NCBI GenBank assembly: GCA_030536145.1
Contig: JAUNQN010000007.1
Span: forward strand, 1 to 64,000
Reading direction: 5' to 3'
DNA: 64,000 nucleotides
Source of the DNA: Akkermansia sp.
GTDB lineage: Bacteria; Verrucomicrobiota; Verrucomicrobiia; Verrucomicrobiales; Akkermansiaceae
The notes beneath the pieces are model-generated. The model made no database searches. It was given only the letters and a program-made list of their open reading frames with translations, and had not been told where the DNA came from. How positions within the stretch are numbered: the first letter of the stretch is position 1; each line of letters begins with the position of its first letter. Positions 1 to 7,319 of the stretch are shown here, one piece after another. A program made the translations under genes and the position numbers.

Positions 1-314
1 AGCAGGGCGTGACGTCAGTATACACGAACGCAGCCCGAACGTCAAGCTCATTTTTGAAAAAATTGCAGAAAAAATGAGAGAATAAACCAGAACCCCTTGC
101 ATAATCAAGGGTTTACAACGCAAAGAAATTTCCGTCCCCAGGCGGAAACATGAGCTGTAAGGGAGGCGCCGAGCCCTGCAGCGCGCACCGCACGCGTGCA
201 TAGGAAAAGGAGCCAGAGATACCGATTACCCGCATAATAGCAACTACTTGCAGGAAATCAAGCAGAAAATTCCAGCAAGGCGTACGAAAACACACGAGCG
301 TGTCCCAAAGATTG

Positions 315-347
315 AAAAAAACGGGGCTGGTTGAAATAACCAGCCCC
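315..347 (-). terminator. Rho-independent terminator, minus strand
   Basis: A perfect 10-bp stem (323-332 with 338-347, 5-nt loop) is followed, read on the minus strand, by a run of T. It sits just outside the left end of the IS66 remnant. Confidence 0.6.
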
Positions 348-360
348 GGCAAGAAAAAAG

Positions 361-768
361 GTAAGCATTCAACGAGTGCCCTGCAGGCATTCGGTGGACA
401 GATGACGGGCAGGCACGTCAAATTTGCGCGGTCTTGACCTCCTCCTCCGCTTTCGGCATGGCGGCGGGCATCAGCTCCTCCATGTCACCCCGGTAGCCCG
501 GCAGCTTGCCCAGCACCCAGGTCAGCCATGCAAGGCCGTCCACCTTGCAGCGCTTGCACTCCTCCATCATCGTGTACAGGATGGCAGAGCGCTGCCCCGC
601 CTCCGGCGCGCCGATGAACAGGCAGTTCTTGCGGCCCACGGTCACGGGCCGCACGGCGCGCTCCGCCGTGTTGCAGTCTATGGGGATATCGGGGTTGTCC
701 AGCCAGCTTTTCAGTATTTCCCGCCATTATACGGCACCCGTCTACAAGGGCGTTGGTTGAATGCTTAC
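361..768 (-). mobile_element. Internally deleted IS66-family element
   Basis: A 13-bp perfect inverted repeat, GTAAGCATTCAAC, lies at 361-373 and in inverted form at 756-768. Similarity continues inward (GCCCTG against GCCCTT). The GTAAGC tip is typical of IS66 ends. Between the repeats lies only the C-terminal end of an IS66 transposase on the minus strand, so most of the usual 2-2.5 kb element is gone. The 8-bp flanks (353-360 and 769-776) do not match, so I see no target-site duplication. This is a non-autonomous, MITE-like relic. Confidence 0.7.
418..726 (-). pseudogene. IS66 transposase (TnpC) C-terminal fragment
   Basis: About 102 codons are open from just after an in-frame stop at 727-729 to the stop at 418-420. 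The translation carries the IS66 signature: W-L-D-N-P-D-I-P-I-D-C-N-T-A-E-R-A-V-R-P, then V-G-R-K-N, a G-A-P-E-A-G-Q-R-S-A-I-L-Y-T segment and the conserved tail. The catalytic N-terminal and central regions are absent, so it cannot encode an active enzyme. It lies inside a pair of IS66-like inverted repeats. Confidence 0.8.
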
Positions 769-802
769 TCAAGGCTACCAACCAAGCCGTTTTCAAAGCC
801 AA

Positions 803-832
803 GCCCCCGCCCGGCTGGAACCGGGCGGGGGC
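803..832 (-). terminator. GC-rich hairpin after the DUF3089 gene
   Basis: A 12-bp perfect stem (803-814 with 821-832) begins 27 bp past the stop of the minus-strand gene ending at 860. The T-run after it on the minus strand is weak. Confidence 0.55.
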
Positions 833-859
833 AAGCTGTTTCGGAAGGCGGAGGCAGCC

Positions 860-2134
860 TCAGCGCTTCAGGAAGCGCTCGGCGGCGTCTTTCCACTCGG
901 CGGGAATCTGGGAGGGGTCGAAGGGGAGGTTGGAGGGATCGAACCCGCCGCGGCGGCCGTTGCCGTCCTCGGCGGGGGTATCGGGGGTGTCGTCGGCATC
1001 GGCGGAATCCTCCGCCTCTTCCTTGGCGGCTTTCTTGCCCTTCTTGGCGGCCTTGTCCTTCTTCTTGGAGTCCTTGTCGGCCTTCTTGTCCTTCTTGGCG
1101 CCCTTCTTGCCCTTGGAGGCGGACACGCCTTCCTTCTTCACCAAGTCCTCGATGGCGGCGCGGGCGGCCTTCTCCTCTGCGGCGGAATCCTTGGCGGTAA
1201 AGGCGGTTATGCGGGTCTGCACGTTCTTGCGCAGGTTCTCATAGAAGAACAGGGGGTCATACGAGTGGTAGACGCCGGGGCCGAAGGAACCGCCGGCATT
1301 GGAGGGCGCGGGGTGCTCCTTGGAGAAGATGGGGGTGATGGTGCCGCGCTTGGTGTTGATTTCTGCGCCGCAGTATTTGGGCGTGCTCTTGGCACCGCCG
1401 AAACCGAAGCCGCCGCCCACGCGGGCGCCCAGGTTCAGGCTGGCCGGGGCGGGCGTGCCGTCCGTCTTCCAGTTCAGGGGGTTGATGGTGTGGCCTTTCA
1501 TACCGGCGCGCACCAAGGCGGAATTGGTCACGTCCTTGGCCTCCGTGTTCCAGGAGACGAAGACGCCGGTATCCTTCTCACCCTTGGCGGGCTTGAGCTG
1601 CGGGTTGCCGCGCAGGTCCATGTCCGTGACACACCAGCCGATGAGGTAGGCGGCCACCAGGCGCTTGGCAATCTTGGGCTCCGCCAGCACGTCCTTGATG
1701 AGGTGCAGGGCATGCTCACTGCCCTGGCTGAACCCGGCGATGATGAAGGGGCGTCCGTCGTTCTCGTTGGCCAGGTAGTACAGGAAGGCGTCGCGCACAT
1801 CGCCATAGGAGGTCTTGGCGGCGGCGGGGTCGCCATAGCTGGCCATGGTCTTCTGGCGGTAGTAGGGGGCAAAGAAGCGGGCCTTGTCGGAGTAGATTTC
1901 CTTCTCCTGGTTCACACCGCCCTTGAAGGCGGCGCGCTGGCCGCTGTTGTTCACATCCATGGTGCCACCCCCGGTCATGGTCACCGTGGGGCACAGGAAA
2001 AACACGTCCGCAGGCTTGGCGGACTTGCTCTCCCCGCTCTCGTATGATACCCACATTTCCTTGTCGCTGTAGTCCACAGCCCACGCCAGCGTGGCAAACA
2101 CCAGCGCGGCCAACAGTGCAGTCCAATTCTTCAT
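860..2134 (-). CDS. Secreted DUF3089-type alpha/beta hydrolase with basic tail
   Basis: 424 residues with a Sec signal peptide (residues 1-19, cleavage near A-W-A). The body resembles DUF3089, an alpha/beta-hydrolase family of unknown substrate. The nucleophile elbow is G-F-S-Q-G-S with Ser136, preceded by the hydrophobic strand R-P-F-I-I-A. The last ~90 residues are a lysine/alanine-rich, then acidic, low-complexity tail that is not part of the hydrolase fold and might bind polyanions (inference). The gene is transcribed alone: a promoter at 2141-2169 places the mRNA start at the ATG, and a hairpin follows the stop. Substrate cannot be told from sequence. Confidence 0.75.
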   Translation of the reverse strand: MKNWTALLAALVFATLAWAVDYSDKEMWVSYESGESKSAKPADVFFLCPTVTMTGGGTMDVNNSGQRAAFKGGVNQEKEIYSDKARFFAPYYRQKTMASYGDPAAAKTSYGDVRDAFLYYLANENDGRPFIIAGFSQGSEHALHLIKDVLAEPKIAKRLVAAYLIGWCVTDMDLRGNPQLKPAKGEKDTGVFVSWNTEAKDVTNSALVRAGMKGHTINPLNWKTDGTPAPASLNLGARVGGGFGFGGAKSTPKYCGAEINTKRGTITPIFSKEHPAPSNAGGSFGPGVYHSYDPLFFYENLRKNVQTRITAFTAKDSAAEEKAARAAIEDLVKKEGVSASKGKKGAKKDKKADKDSKKKDKAAKKGKKAAKEEAEDSADADDTPDTPAEDGNGRRGGFDPSNLPFDPSQIPAEWKDAAERFLKR

Positions 2135-2140
2135 GCGGTC

Positions 2141-2169
2141 ATGCTAACAGTTTGCTTGTGCATTGACAA
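2141..2169 (-). promoter_or_regulatory. Promoter of the DUF3089 gene (leaderless)
   Basis: On the minus strand: TTGTCA, 17 bp, TAGCAT, then 6 nt to the ATG at 2134. Transcription should start at or next to the ATG. Confidence 0.6.
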
Positions 2170-2181
2170 GCAAAATATTAG

Positions 2182-2213
2182 AAAAAACCGCCGCACGGGA
2201 GGCCGTGCGGCGG
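2182..2213 (-). terminator. Rho-independent terminator of the thioredoxin-like gene
   Basis: An 11-bp perfect GC stem (2188-2198 with 2203-2213) is followed on the minus strand by six T (2187-2182). Confidence 0.85.
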
Positions 2214-2238
2214 GGGAAAGGGTGCTGCTGCGGGCAAA

Positions 2239-3165
2239 TCAGGACTTGTCCGCCTCGGCGTTCTTCTTAATCAGCTTCTCCAGGTAGGCCTTGGGGTCCT
2301 TGAACTCCTTCAGGGCATCCTCAATCTCCTCCGGGGTGTTGGTGGGGTCCAGCTCCATGCTCTTGCGGCTGTACTTCTCAATCTCCTTCACGTCCTCCAC
2401 GGTCTTGGCGCACTGCTCAAGCATGGTAAGGTGCCAGCGGTAGATTTCCTCTGCATTCTGGGGCATGACCACCGGGGCGTACTTGGAGGTGACAGCCAGG
2501 AACTCCTTGGCATCCTTGGCGGGGCGCACGTCCTCGTAGTACTGCTTCATCTGCTCCTCCGCCTTCAGCTCGTCCACCATGGCGGTCTCATGCTTGGTGT
2601 CCAGCTTGATGATTTCCTGCTTCATCTCCTGGAAATTGCCGCGGAGCTCCATGGGGATGTTCTGCCAGACGGCGCAGAGGTACTTGGCGCGGTCCACGCC
2701 GGTGGCCTTGGCAGACTTGCGGTACTTCTTGCCGGCTTTCCAGGCCAGGTCCAGGCGGTACTTCATCTTGGCCATATTGGAGACGCTGCCCAGGAAACCG
2801 CCGACGATCTGCTCATCCGGGGCGGCCACCACGATGGTGGGGTACACGCGCACCTCATACTTCTCTGCCAGGTAGCCGTTCTGCTTCTGCAGCTTTTCCG
2901 GCTGGGGCGTGGTGTGGGGCATATCCACCTCCAGGCACACGAACTTCTCCTTGGCGTAGGCGTCAAACTCCGGGGTGTCCAGAATCTTCTTGCGCATAAT
3001 CTTGCAGGAGGTACACCAGTCTGACCCGGTGAAATCCATGAGGATGAGCTTCTTTTCCGCCTTGGCCTTGGCCTTGGCTGCTTCCAGATCCGTCATCCAT
3101 TCCACGCCGAAGGCGGTGGATACCATGGCCGCCACGGCCAGCAGGGGGAAAAAGCGTTTGAACAT
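2239..3165 (-). CDS. Secreted thioredoxin-like protein
   Basis: 308 residues from the ATG at 3165; an upstream in-frame start at 3204 is rejected because the promoter overlaps that stretch and the signal peptide starts here. Residues 1-20 are a signal peptide. The thioredoxin-like fold follows with W-C-T-S-C (Cys51, Cys54) and a cis-Pro strand V-Y-P-T-I-V-V. The start of the domain (K-K-L-I-L-M-D-F-T-G-S-D-W-C) is typical of thioredoxin_7-type periplasmic proteins. The C-terminal ~150 residues are helical and charged and not recognised. Probable role: thiol-disulfide exchange outside the cytoplasm; reductant and client unknown. Confidence 0.8.
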   Translation of the reverse strand: MFKRFFPLLAVAAMVSTAFGVEWMTDLEAAKAKAKAEKKLILMDFTGSDWCTSCKIMRKKILDTPEFDAYAKEKFVCLEVDMPHTTPQPEKLQKQNGYLAEKYEVRVYPTIVVAAPDEQIVGGFLGSVSNMAKMKYRLDLAWKAGKKYRKSAKATGVDRAKYLCAVWQNIPMELRGNFQEMKQEIIKLDTKHETAMVDELKAEEQMKQYYEDVRPAKDAKEFLAVTSKYAPVVMPQNAEEIYRWHLTMLEQCAKTVEDVKEIEKYSRKSMELDPTNTPEEIEDALKEFKDPKAYLEKLIKKNAEADKS

Positions 3166-3171
3166 GAGCGA

Positions 3172-3200
3172 GGTATAGCAAATCACGCCCGCCTCTGCAA
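3172..3200 (-). promoter_or_regulatory. Promoter of the thioredoxin-like gene (leaderless)
   Basis: Minus strand: TTGCAG, 17 bp, TATACC, then 6 nt to the ATG at 3165. Divergent from the promoter at 3235-3263. Confidence 0.6.
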
Positions 3201-3234
3201 GCAAAAAGCGCGGGCGCGCACCAGAATTTGCGGC

Positions 3235-3263
3235 TTGCGCCGGGCGGCACTCAATGCTACAAT
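3235..3263 (+). promoter_or_regulatory. Promoter of the iron alcohol dehydrogenase (leaderless)
   Basis: TTGCGC, 17 bp, TACAAT, then 6 nt to the ATG at 3270. The -10 is strong and the -35 weak. Confidence 0.5.
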
Positions 3264-3269
3264 GGTTTC

Positions 3270-4448
3270 ATGCTCAATTTCATCTATTGCAACAAGACCC
3301 AATACGTATACGGAGAGGGAGAACACAGGAACACGGGTGCCCTGCTGGCCCCCTTCACCAGCCGCGTGCTGCTGCACTACGGCGGCGGCAGCGTAAAGCG
3401 CACCGGGCTGTACGATGCCGTCACGGATTCCCTGCGCACCGCCGGAATCTCCTTTGTGGAGCTGGGCGGGGTAAAGCCCAATCCCTCCATTGAGCTGGTG
3501 CGCCGCGGCGTGCAGCTCTGCAAGGAGGAGGGCATCTCCTTTGTGCTGGCCGTGGGCGGCGGCAGCGTCATTGATTCCGCCAAGGCCATTGCCACCGGTG
3601 CCACGTATGAGGGAGACGTGTGGGACATCTACACCCGCGCGGCCAAGCCCACCGCAGCCCCCCTGCCCGTGGCCACCGTGCTCACCCTGCCCGCCGCCGG
3701 CAGTGAGAACAGCCCGAACACCGTAATCACCAACGAGGCCACCGGCCGCAAGCTGGGCTACGGCAACGAGGCGCTGCGCCCGGTGCTCAGCATAGTGGAC
3801 CCCACCCTGTTCCCCACCCTGCCCCCGGCGCAGATGGCCTACGGCGCGTGCGACATGCTCAGCCACATCTTTGAGCGCTATTTCACCAACACGGCAGATA
3901 CTGACTTGTCCGACGAGCTGGCGGAGGGCACCATGCGCACCATCATGAAGCAGGCGCGCATCCTGCGCCGTGAGCCGCAGAACGTGAAGGCCTGGGGCCA
4001 GCTGGCCCTGTGCGGCACCGTGGCGCACAACAACCTGCTGGGCGTGGGCCGCGCCCAGAGCTGGGCCTGCCACGCCCTGGAGCATGAGCTGAGCGCCGTG
4101 TATGATGTGCCGCACGGCGGCGGCCTGGCCGTGGTCACCCCGCCGTACATGGAGCTGGTGTACCGCTACAATCCCGGCATCTTTGCCCAGTGGGCCACCA
4201 AGGTGATGGGCGTGGCGCCGGACCGAGACACGGATGCCGTGATTATGGAGGGCATACGCCGCCTGCGCGCCTGGTACCGGGAGATAGGCCTGCCGCAGAC
4301 CATGGGTGAACTGGGCATACCCGCCGGTGCGGATTTTACCGCCATGGCCCACGCCGCCTGCACCGTGCACGGCGGCACCACCCTGCCCGGCGTGCATCCC
4401 ATCAACGAGGAGGAGGCGGCTGCAATCTACCGCGCCGCCGCCGAGTAG
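3270..4448 (+). CDS. Iron-containing (group III) alcohol dehydrogenase, YqhD/BdhA type
   Basis: 392 residues. Start chosen at ATG 3270, six bases after a TACAAT -10 box; an earlier in-frame start at 3228 would precede the promoter. The nucleotide-binding region has L-A-V-G-G-G-S-V-I-D-S-A-K. The metal ligands of the family are visible: A-C-D-M-L-S-H (Asp and His four apart), then H-E-L-S-A-V-Y-D-V-P-H with two His 14 apart. This matches the NADPH-dependent butanol dehydrogenase/YqhD subgroup, which reduces aldehydes in fermentation or detoxification. Substrate is not predictable. Divergent from the thioredoxin-like gene. Confidence 0.85.
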   Translation: MLNFIYCNKTQYVYGEGEHRNTGALLAPFTSRVLLHYGGGSVKRTGLYDAVTDSLRTAGISFVELGGVKPNPSIELVRRGVQLCKEEGISFVLAVGGGSVIDSAKAIATGATYEGDVWDIYTRAAKPTAAPLPVATVLTLPAAGSENSPNTVITNEATGRKLGYGNEALRPVLSIVDPTLFPTLPPAQMAYGACDMLSHIFERYFTNTADTDLSDELAEGTMRTIMKQARILRREPQNVKAWGQLALCGTVAHNNLLGVGRAQSWACHALEHELSAVYDVPHGGGLAVVTPPYMELVYRYNPGIFAQWATKVMGVAPDRDTDAVIMEGIRRLRAWYREIGLPQTMGELGIPAGADFTAMAHAACTVHGGTTLPGVHPINEEEAAAIYRAAAE

Positions 4449-4470
4449 GAACGCAAGCCACCAACCGCAA

Positions 4471-4501
4471 GGGCCTGCCCGGCAACATGCCGGGCAGGCC
4501 C
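4471..4501. terminator. Bidirectional hairpin between convergent genes
   Basis: A 13-bp perfect stem (4471-4483 with 4489-4501) lies between the dehydrogenase stop and the end of the ABC permease gene. No long T-run on either side. Confidence 0.6.
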
Positions 4502-4527
4502 TTGGAAATTCATGCAGCGGGGGTAGA

Positions 4528-5319
4528 TTACTCCTTGCCGGTGCCCCATTTGCGGTGCAGCCAGCGCTCCACGGGGGAGAAGATAATCTTGTCCGCCAGC
4601 AGGCCGATGGCAATGATGATGAACATGATGCCGATGACCTGGTACATGCGCTGGAGCTCACGGCCATAGTGCAGGTACTGGCCGATGCCGAAGCCGGAGA
4701 CAACGGAGACGTATATTTCCGCCGCCATGAGTGAGCGCCAGGCGAAGGCCCAACCCTGTTTCATGCCGGAGACGACAAAGGGCGCGGAGGCCGGCAGGGT
4801 GACATGCACCAGCGTGTACAGCTTTCCGGCACCCATGGTGCGCGCGGCGCGGGCATAGATGGGCGGCACGTTCTTCATACCGTTCTCCGTGGAGAGCAGC
4901 ACGCTCCACAGCGTGCCCATGATGACCACGAAAAGCAGGGCCGCCTCCGTTTGCCCGAACCAGATGCAGGCCAGCGGCACCCAGCACACGCTGGGCAGCG
5001 CCTGCAAGCCCAGGGCCAGCATGCCCAGGGTATCGTTCACCGGCTTGAACCGCGCGGCCAGCATGCCCAGCGGTATGCCCAGCAGCAGACCTACAATGTA
5101 GCCGATGACCAGGCGGCGCAGGGTGATGAGCATGGAGAGGGGAATCTTGCCGTTGGCGGTGTTCTCCCACAGGTAGGTTCCCACCGTACTGGGCGGCGGC
5201 AGCACAAAGGGGGACCACAGGCTTTCCTCCAGCCCCAGGAAGGCCAAATCCCCGGTGAGGGCGGCCCACACCAGGACAAGCACGGCAAAGAAGGCGGCGG
5301 TGACGGCAAGGCGTTTCAT
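4528..5319 (-). CDS. ABC transporter permease, SsuC/TauC/NrtB type
   Basis: 263 residues with about six membrane segments and the BPD_transp_1 fold. The EAA-like coupling loop reads A-R-A-A-R-T-M-G-A-G-K, followed by the conserved L-P-A-S-A-P-F-V-V-S-G segment. Start chosen at ATG 5319; a longer form from 5403 would overlap most of the ATPase gene's 3' end. It is the last gene of a three-gene operon (binding protein, ATPase, permease), 13 bp after the ATPase stop. Family members import aliphatic sulfonates, taurine, nitrate or related anions; sulfonate is the most likely guess. Confidence 0.85.
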   Translation of the reverse strand: MKRLAVTAAFFAVLVLVWAALTGDLAFLGLEESLWSPFVLPPPSTVGTYLWENTANGKIPLSMLITLRRLVIGYIVGLLLGIPLGMLAARFKPVNDTLGMLALGLQALPSVCWVPLACIWFGQTEAALLFVVIMGTLWSVLLSTENGMKNVPPIYARAARTMGAGKLYTLVHVTLPASAPFVVSGMKQGWAFAWRSLMAAEIYVSVVSGFGIGQYLHYGRELQRMYQVIGIMFIIIAIGLLADKIIFSPVERWLHRKWGTGKE

Positions 5320-5332
5320 GGCGGCGGTTCGT

Positions 5333-6142
5333 TCAATCTGTTTCCTCTGCGGCATATCCCTTGAGAGCGCTGGTGATGAGCCTGGCGTTGTCCGCCAGGT
5401 CATGGCTGTTGATATTGCGGGGGCGCGGCAGGTCTATCATGTACTCCTCCCGCACGCGCCCGGGGTGCGGGGAGAAAAGGATGACGCGGGTGCCGAGACA
5501 GACGGCCTCGCGCACGTTGTGGGTGACGAAGATGATGGTCTTGCGGCGCTTGTGCCAAATGTCCTGGATATCCCCGTAAAGCTGCTCGCGGGTCATGGCG
5601 TCCAGCGCGGAGAACGGCTCGTCCATCAGCAGGATCTTGGGGTTGGGGGCCAGGGAGCGCGCCAGGGCCACGCGCTGGCGCATGCCGCCGGAAAGCTCAT
5701 GGATATTCGCCTTGGCAAACTTGTCCATCTTCACCAGGTACAGGTAGTACTTGGCCACCTCCAGGCGCTCCTTGTCGTTCAGGTTGGGCTTCTGCTTCAG
5801 GCCGAACATCACGTTGCCGATGACATCCAGCCAGGGGAAGAGCGCGTGCTCCTGGAACATCATCATGCGGTCCCGCCCCGGGCCCTTGATGGGGGTTCCA
5901 TCGATGAGCGCGGTGCCCTCGTCCGGGGTTTCCAGCCCGGCGATGATGTTGAGCATGGTGGACTTGCCGCAACCGCTGGGGCCCACAAAGCAGACAAATT
6001 CGCCCTCGTTGATGGTGAGGGAGACATCCTCCAGCGCGGTGACGCGGCCACGGCTGCTGTCAAAGTACTTGCAGACGTGCTCCACGCTGAGCTTGGCGGT
6101 GGGGAACTCGTGGATTTCCTGGTGGTTGAACTGCGGGTTCAT
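5333..6142 (-). CDS. ABC transporter ATPase, SsuB/TauB type
   Basis: 269 residues. Walker A is G-P-S-G-C-G-K-S-T, the signature is L-S-G-G-M-R-Q-R-V-A-L-A-R and Walker B is I-L-L-M-D-E-P-F-S-A-L-D. The switch His lies in F-V-T-H-N-V. The F-V-G-P-S-G-C-G-K-S-T-M-L-N-I-I-A-G-L form is that of the nitrate/sulfonate/taurine ATPases. The start overlaps the stop of the binding-protein gene by 4 bp (translational coupling). It powers import with the neighbouring permease. Confidence 0.92.
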   Translation of the reverse strand: MNPQFNHQEIHEFPTAKLSVEHVCKYFDSSRGRVTALEDVSLTINEGEFVCFVGPSGCGKSTMLNIIAGLETPDEGTALIDGTPIKGPGRDRMMMFQEHALFPWLDVIGNVMFGLKQKPNLNDKERLEVAKYYLYLVKMDKFAKANIHELSGGMRQRVALARSLAPNPKILLMDEPFSALDAMTREQLYGDIQDIWHKRRKTIIFVTHNVREAVCLGTRVILFSPHPGRVREEYMIDLPRPRNINSHDLADNARLITSALKGYAAEETD

Positions 6143-7128
6143 GGCTTGGGTTCGTCTTGGTAAATCATCTTGCCGACATCCGGCACAAAATCCAGCAGGC
6201 CGCAGGAATGGGCATCCTGCACAAACTGCTCCAGGCCGGGCAGGTCAATTTCGTCCGTGAGCTTGAGCCGCTTCCAGGCGGTGGCCACCAGGGCGGGGTC
6301 CATGGGGGCCTGGGTAAGCTCCGTCAGCTCCTCCACCACGCGGCGCTGCGCCTCCTCCGGGTGGTCTATGATCCACTGCGTGAGCTCACGGTGGGCCTGG
6401 ATAACCAGGCGTGCCTGCTCCGGGTGGTGGCGCAGCCAGCCCGTGCGGGCGGCCAGCACGGTGGTCACCACATCCGGCTCCTGCACCAGCAGGGTTGCCC
6501 CGGCGTTCTTCTCCAGGCGGGAAACCCAGGGTTCCACCGTCCAGCAGGCGTCTATGTCCCCCTGCTTCATGAGCTGGAGCTGCATGGCATTCGGCGTGGG
6601 GGCCACGCGGCAGGCGCCGGCGCCCTCCAGCGTGGTGGGCAGGCCGTTCCGGGCCAGCCAGGCGCGGCAGGAGACATCCTGCGTGTTGCCGAGCTGGGGG
6701 GTGGCAATGGTGCGGCCGCGGAAATCCGCAGGCTTGGAGATACCGCTGCCGGGAGCCACCAGCAGGGCGGCGCCGCCGTTCACGGCCCCGGCCAGCAGGC
6801 GCACCTCTCGCCCGCCGGAGATGGCAAAGGCGTTGATGGCGGGGCTGGGGCCCACGTAGGTGAGGTCGGCAGTCTTGCCGAAGAGGGCCTCCATGGCGGT
6901 GGGGCCGGCATTGTAGGTGTACCACTCCAGGGAGTAGCCCGGCAGGTAGCGCTCAAACCAGCCCTGGCCGTGGCGGCTCATATTCCGCGCCACCAGGGCC
7001 TGCACATGGGTCACGTTCGGGAAACAGCCTATGCGCACCACCCTGCTGTCCGGGTCCTCCCGGCTGCAGGAGCAAAGCACCACCAGCGCGGCGGCAAGCA
7101 GGAACAGGGCTGTCAGTTTCCTCATCAT
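6139..7128 (-). CDS. ABC transporter substrate-binding lipoprotein, SsuA type
   Basis: 329 residues from ATG 7128 (a second ATG follows at 7125). The signal peptide ends in L-V-V-L-C-S-C, a lipobox with Cys21 as likely lipid anchor. The mature part begins R-I-G-C-F-P-N-V-T-H-V-Q-A-L, the SsuA/NrtA/TauA pattern, and includes A-D-L-T-Y-V-G-P-S-P-A-I-N-A-F. First gene of the operon with the ATPase and permease. The family binds sulfonates, taurine, nitrate or thiamine precursors; no pathway gene nearby settles which. A promoter at 7138-7167 leaves a leader of only a few bases. Confidence 0.85.
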   Translation of the reverse strand: MMRKLTALFLLAAALVVLCSCSREDPDSRVVRIGCFPNVTHVQALVARNMSRHGQGWFERYLPGYSLEWYTYNAGPTAMEALFGKTADLTYVGPSPAINAFAISGGREVRLLAGAVNGGAALLVAPGSGISKPADFRGRTIATPQLGNTQDVSCRAWLARNGLPTTLEGAGACRVAPTPNAMQLQLMKQGDIDACWTVEPWVSRLEKNAGATLLVQEPDVVTTVLAARTGWLRHHPEQARLVIQAHRELTQWIIDHPEEAQRRVVEELTELTQAPMDPALVATAWKRLKLTDEIDLPGLEQFVQDAHSCGLLDFVPDVGKMIYQDEPKP

Positions 7129-7137
7129 CAGGTGGAC

Positions 7138-7167
7138 AGCATACCAGAGCCACGCCCGCGCGGTCAA
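7138..7167 (-). promoter_or_regulatory. Promoter of the ssu-like operon
   Basis: Minus strand: TTGACC, 18 bp, TATGCT, then 9 nt to the ATG at 7128. Confidence 0.5.
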
Positions 7168-7255
7168 GGAGATAACGCACCATCACGCGGATTTTTCCGC
7201 ATTCCTACGCAGTGCAGGAGCAGGTACGCAAACCGGCAACGAATCGCCCAAGGGA

Positions 7256-7285
7256 GAAAAACCCCACCCGCCATGGCGGATGGGG
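7256..7285 (-). terminator. Rho-independent terminator of the GDSL/PEP-CTERM gene
   Basis: An 11-bp stem with one mismatch (7262-7272 with 7275-7285) is followed on the minus strand by TTTTT. Confidence 0.75.
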
Positions 7286-7319
7286 CTCTGCAACTCTTGC
7301 GGGCACAAGCGCTTCTGCC

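Noticed and set aside
93-116. Short inverted repeat (CCCTTG...CAAGGG) resembling an attachment-site core
   Set aside because: Only ~8 bp with a bulge; no integrase, tRNA or second copy in the window to support an att site.
113-421. 102-codon minus-strand frame left of the IS66 remnant
   Set aside because: It runs across a terminator hairpin and an IS end, has no recognisable protein features and no start signal.
761-2047. Long plus-strand open frame opposite the DUF3089 gene
   Set aside because: Glycine/leucine-rich translation is the antisense shadow of a gene with a signal peptide, catalytic motif and promoter on the minus strand. High GC produces many such frames.
4528-7128. Assignment of the ABC importer to nitrate or taurine specifically
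   Set aside because: The binding protein fits the whole SsuA/TauA/NrtA group and no catabolic gene is adjacent, so only the general class is claimed.
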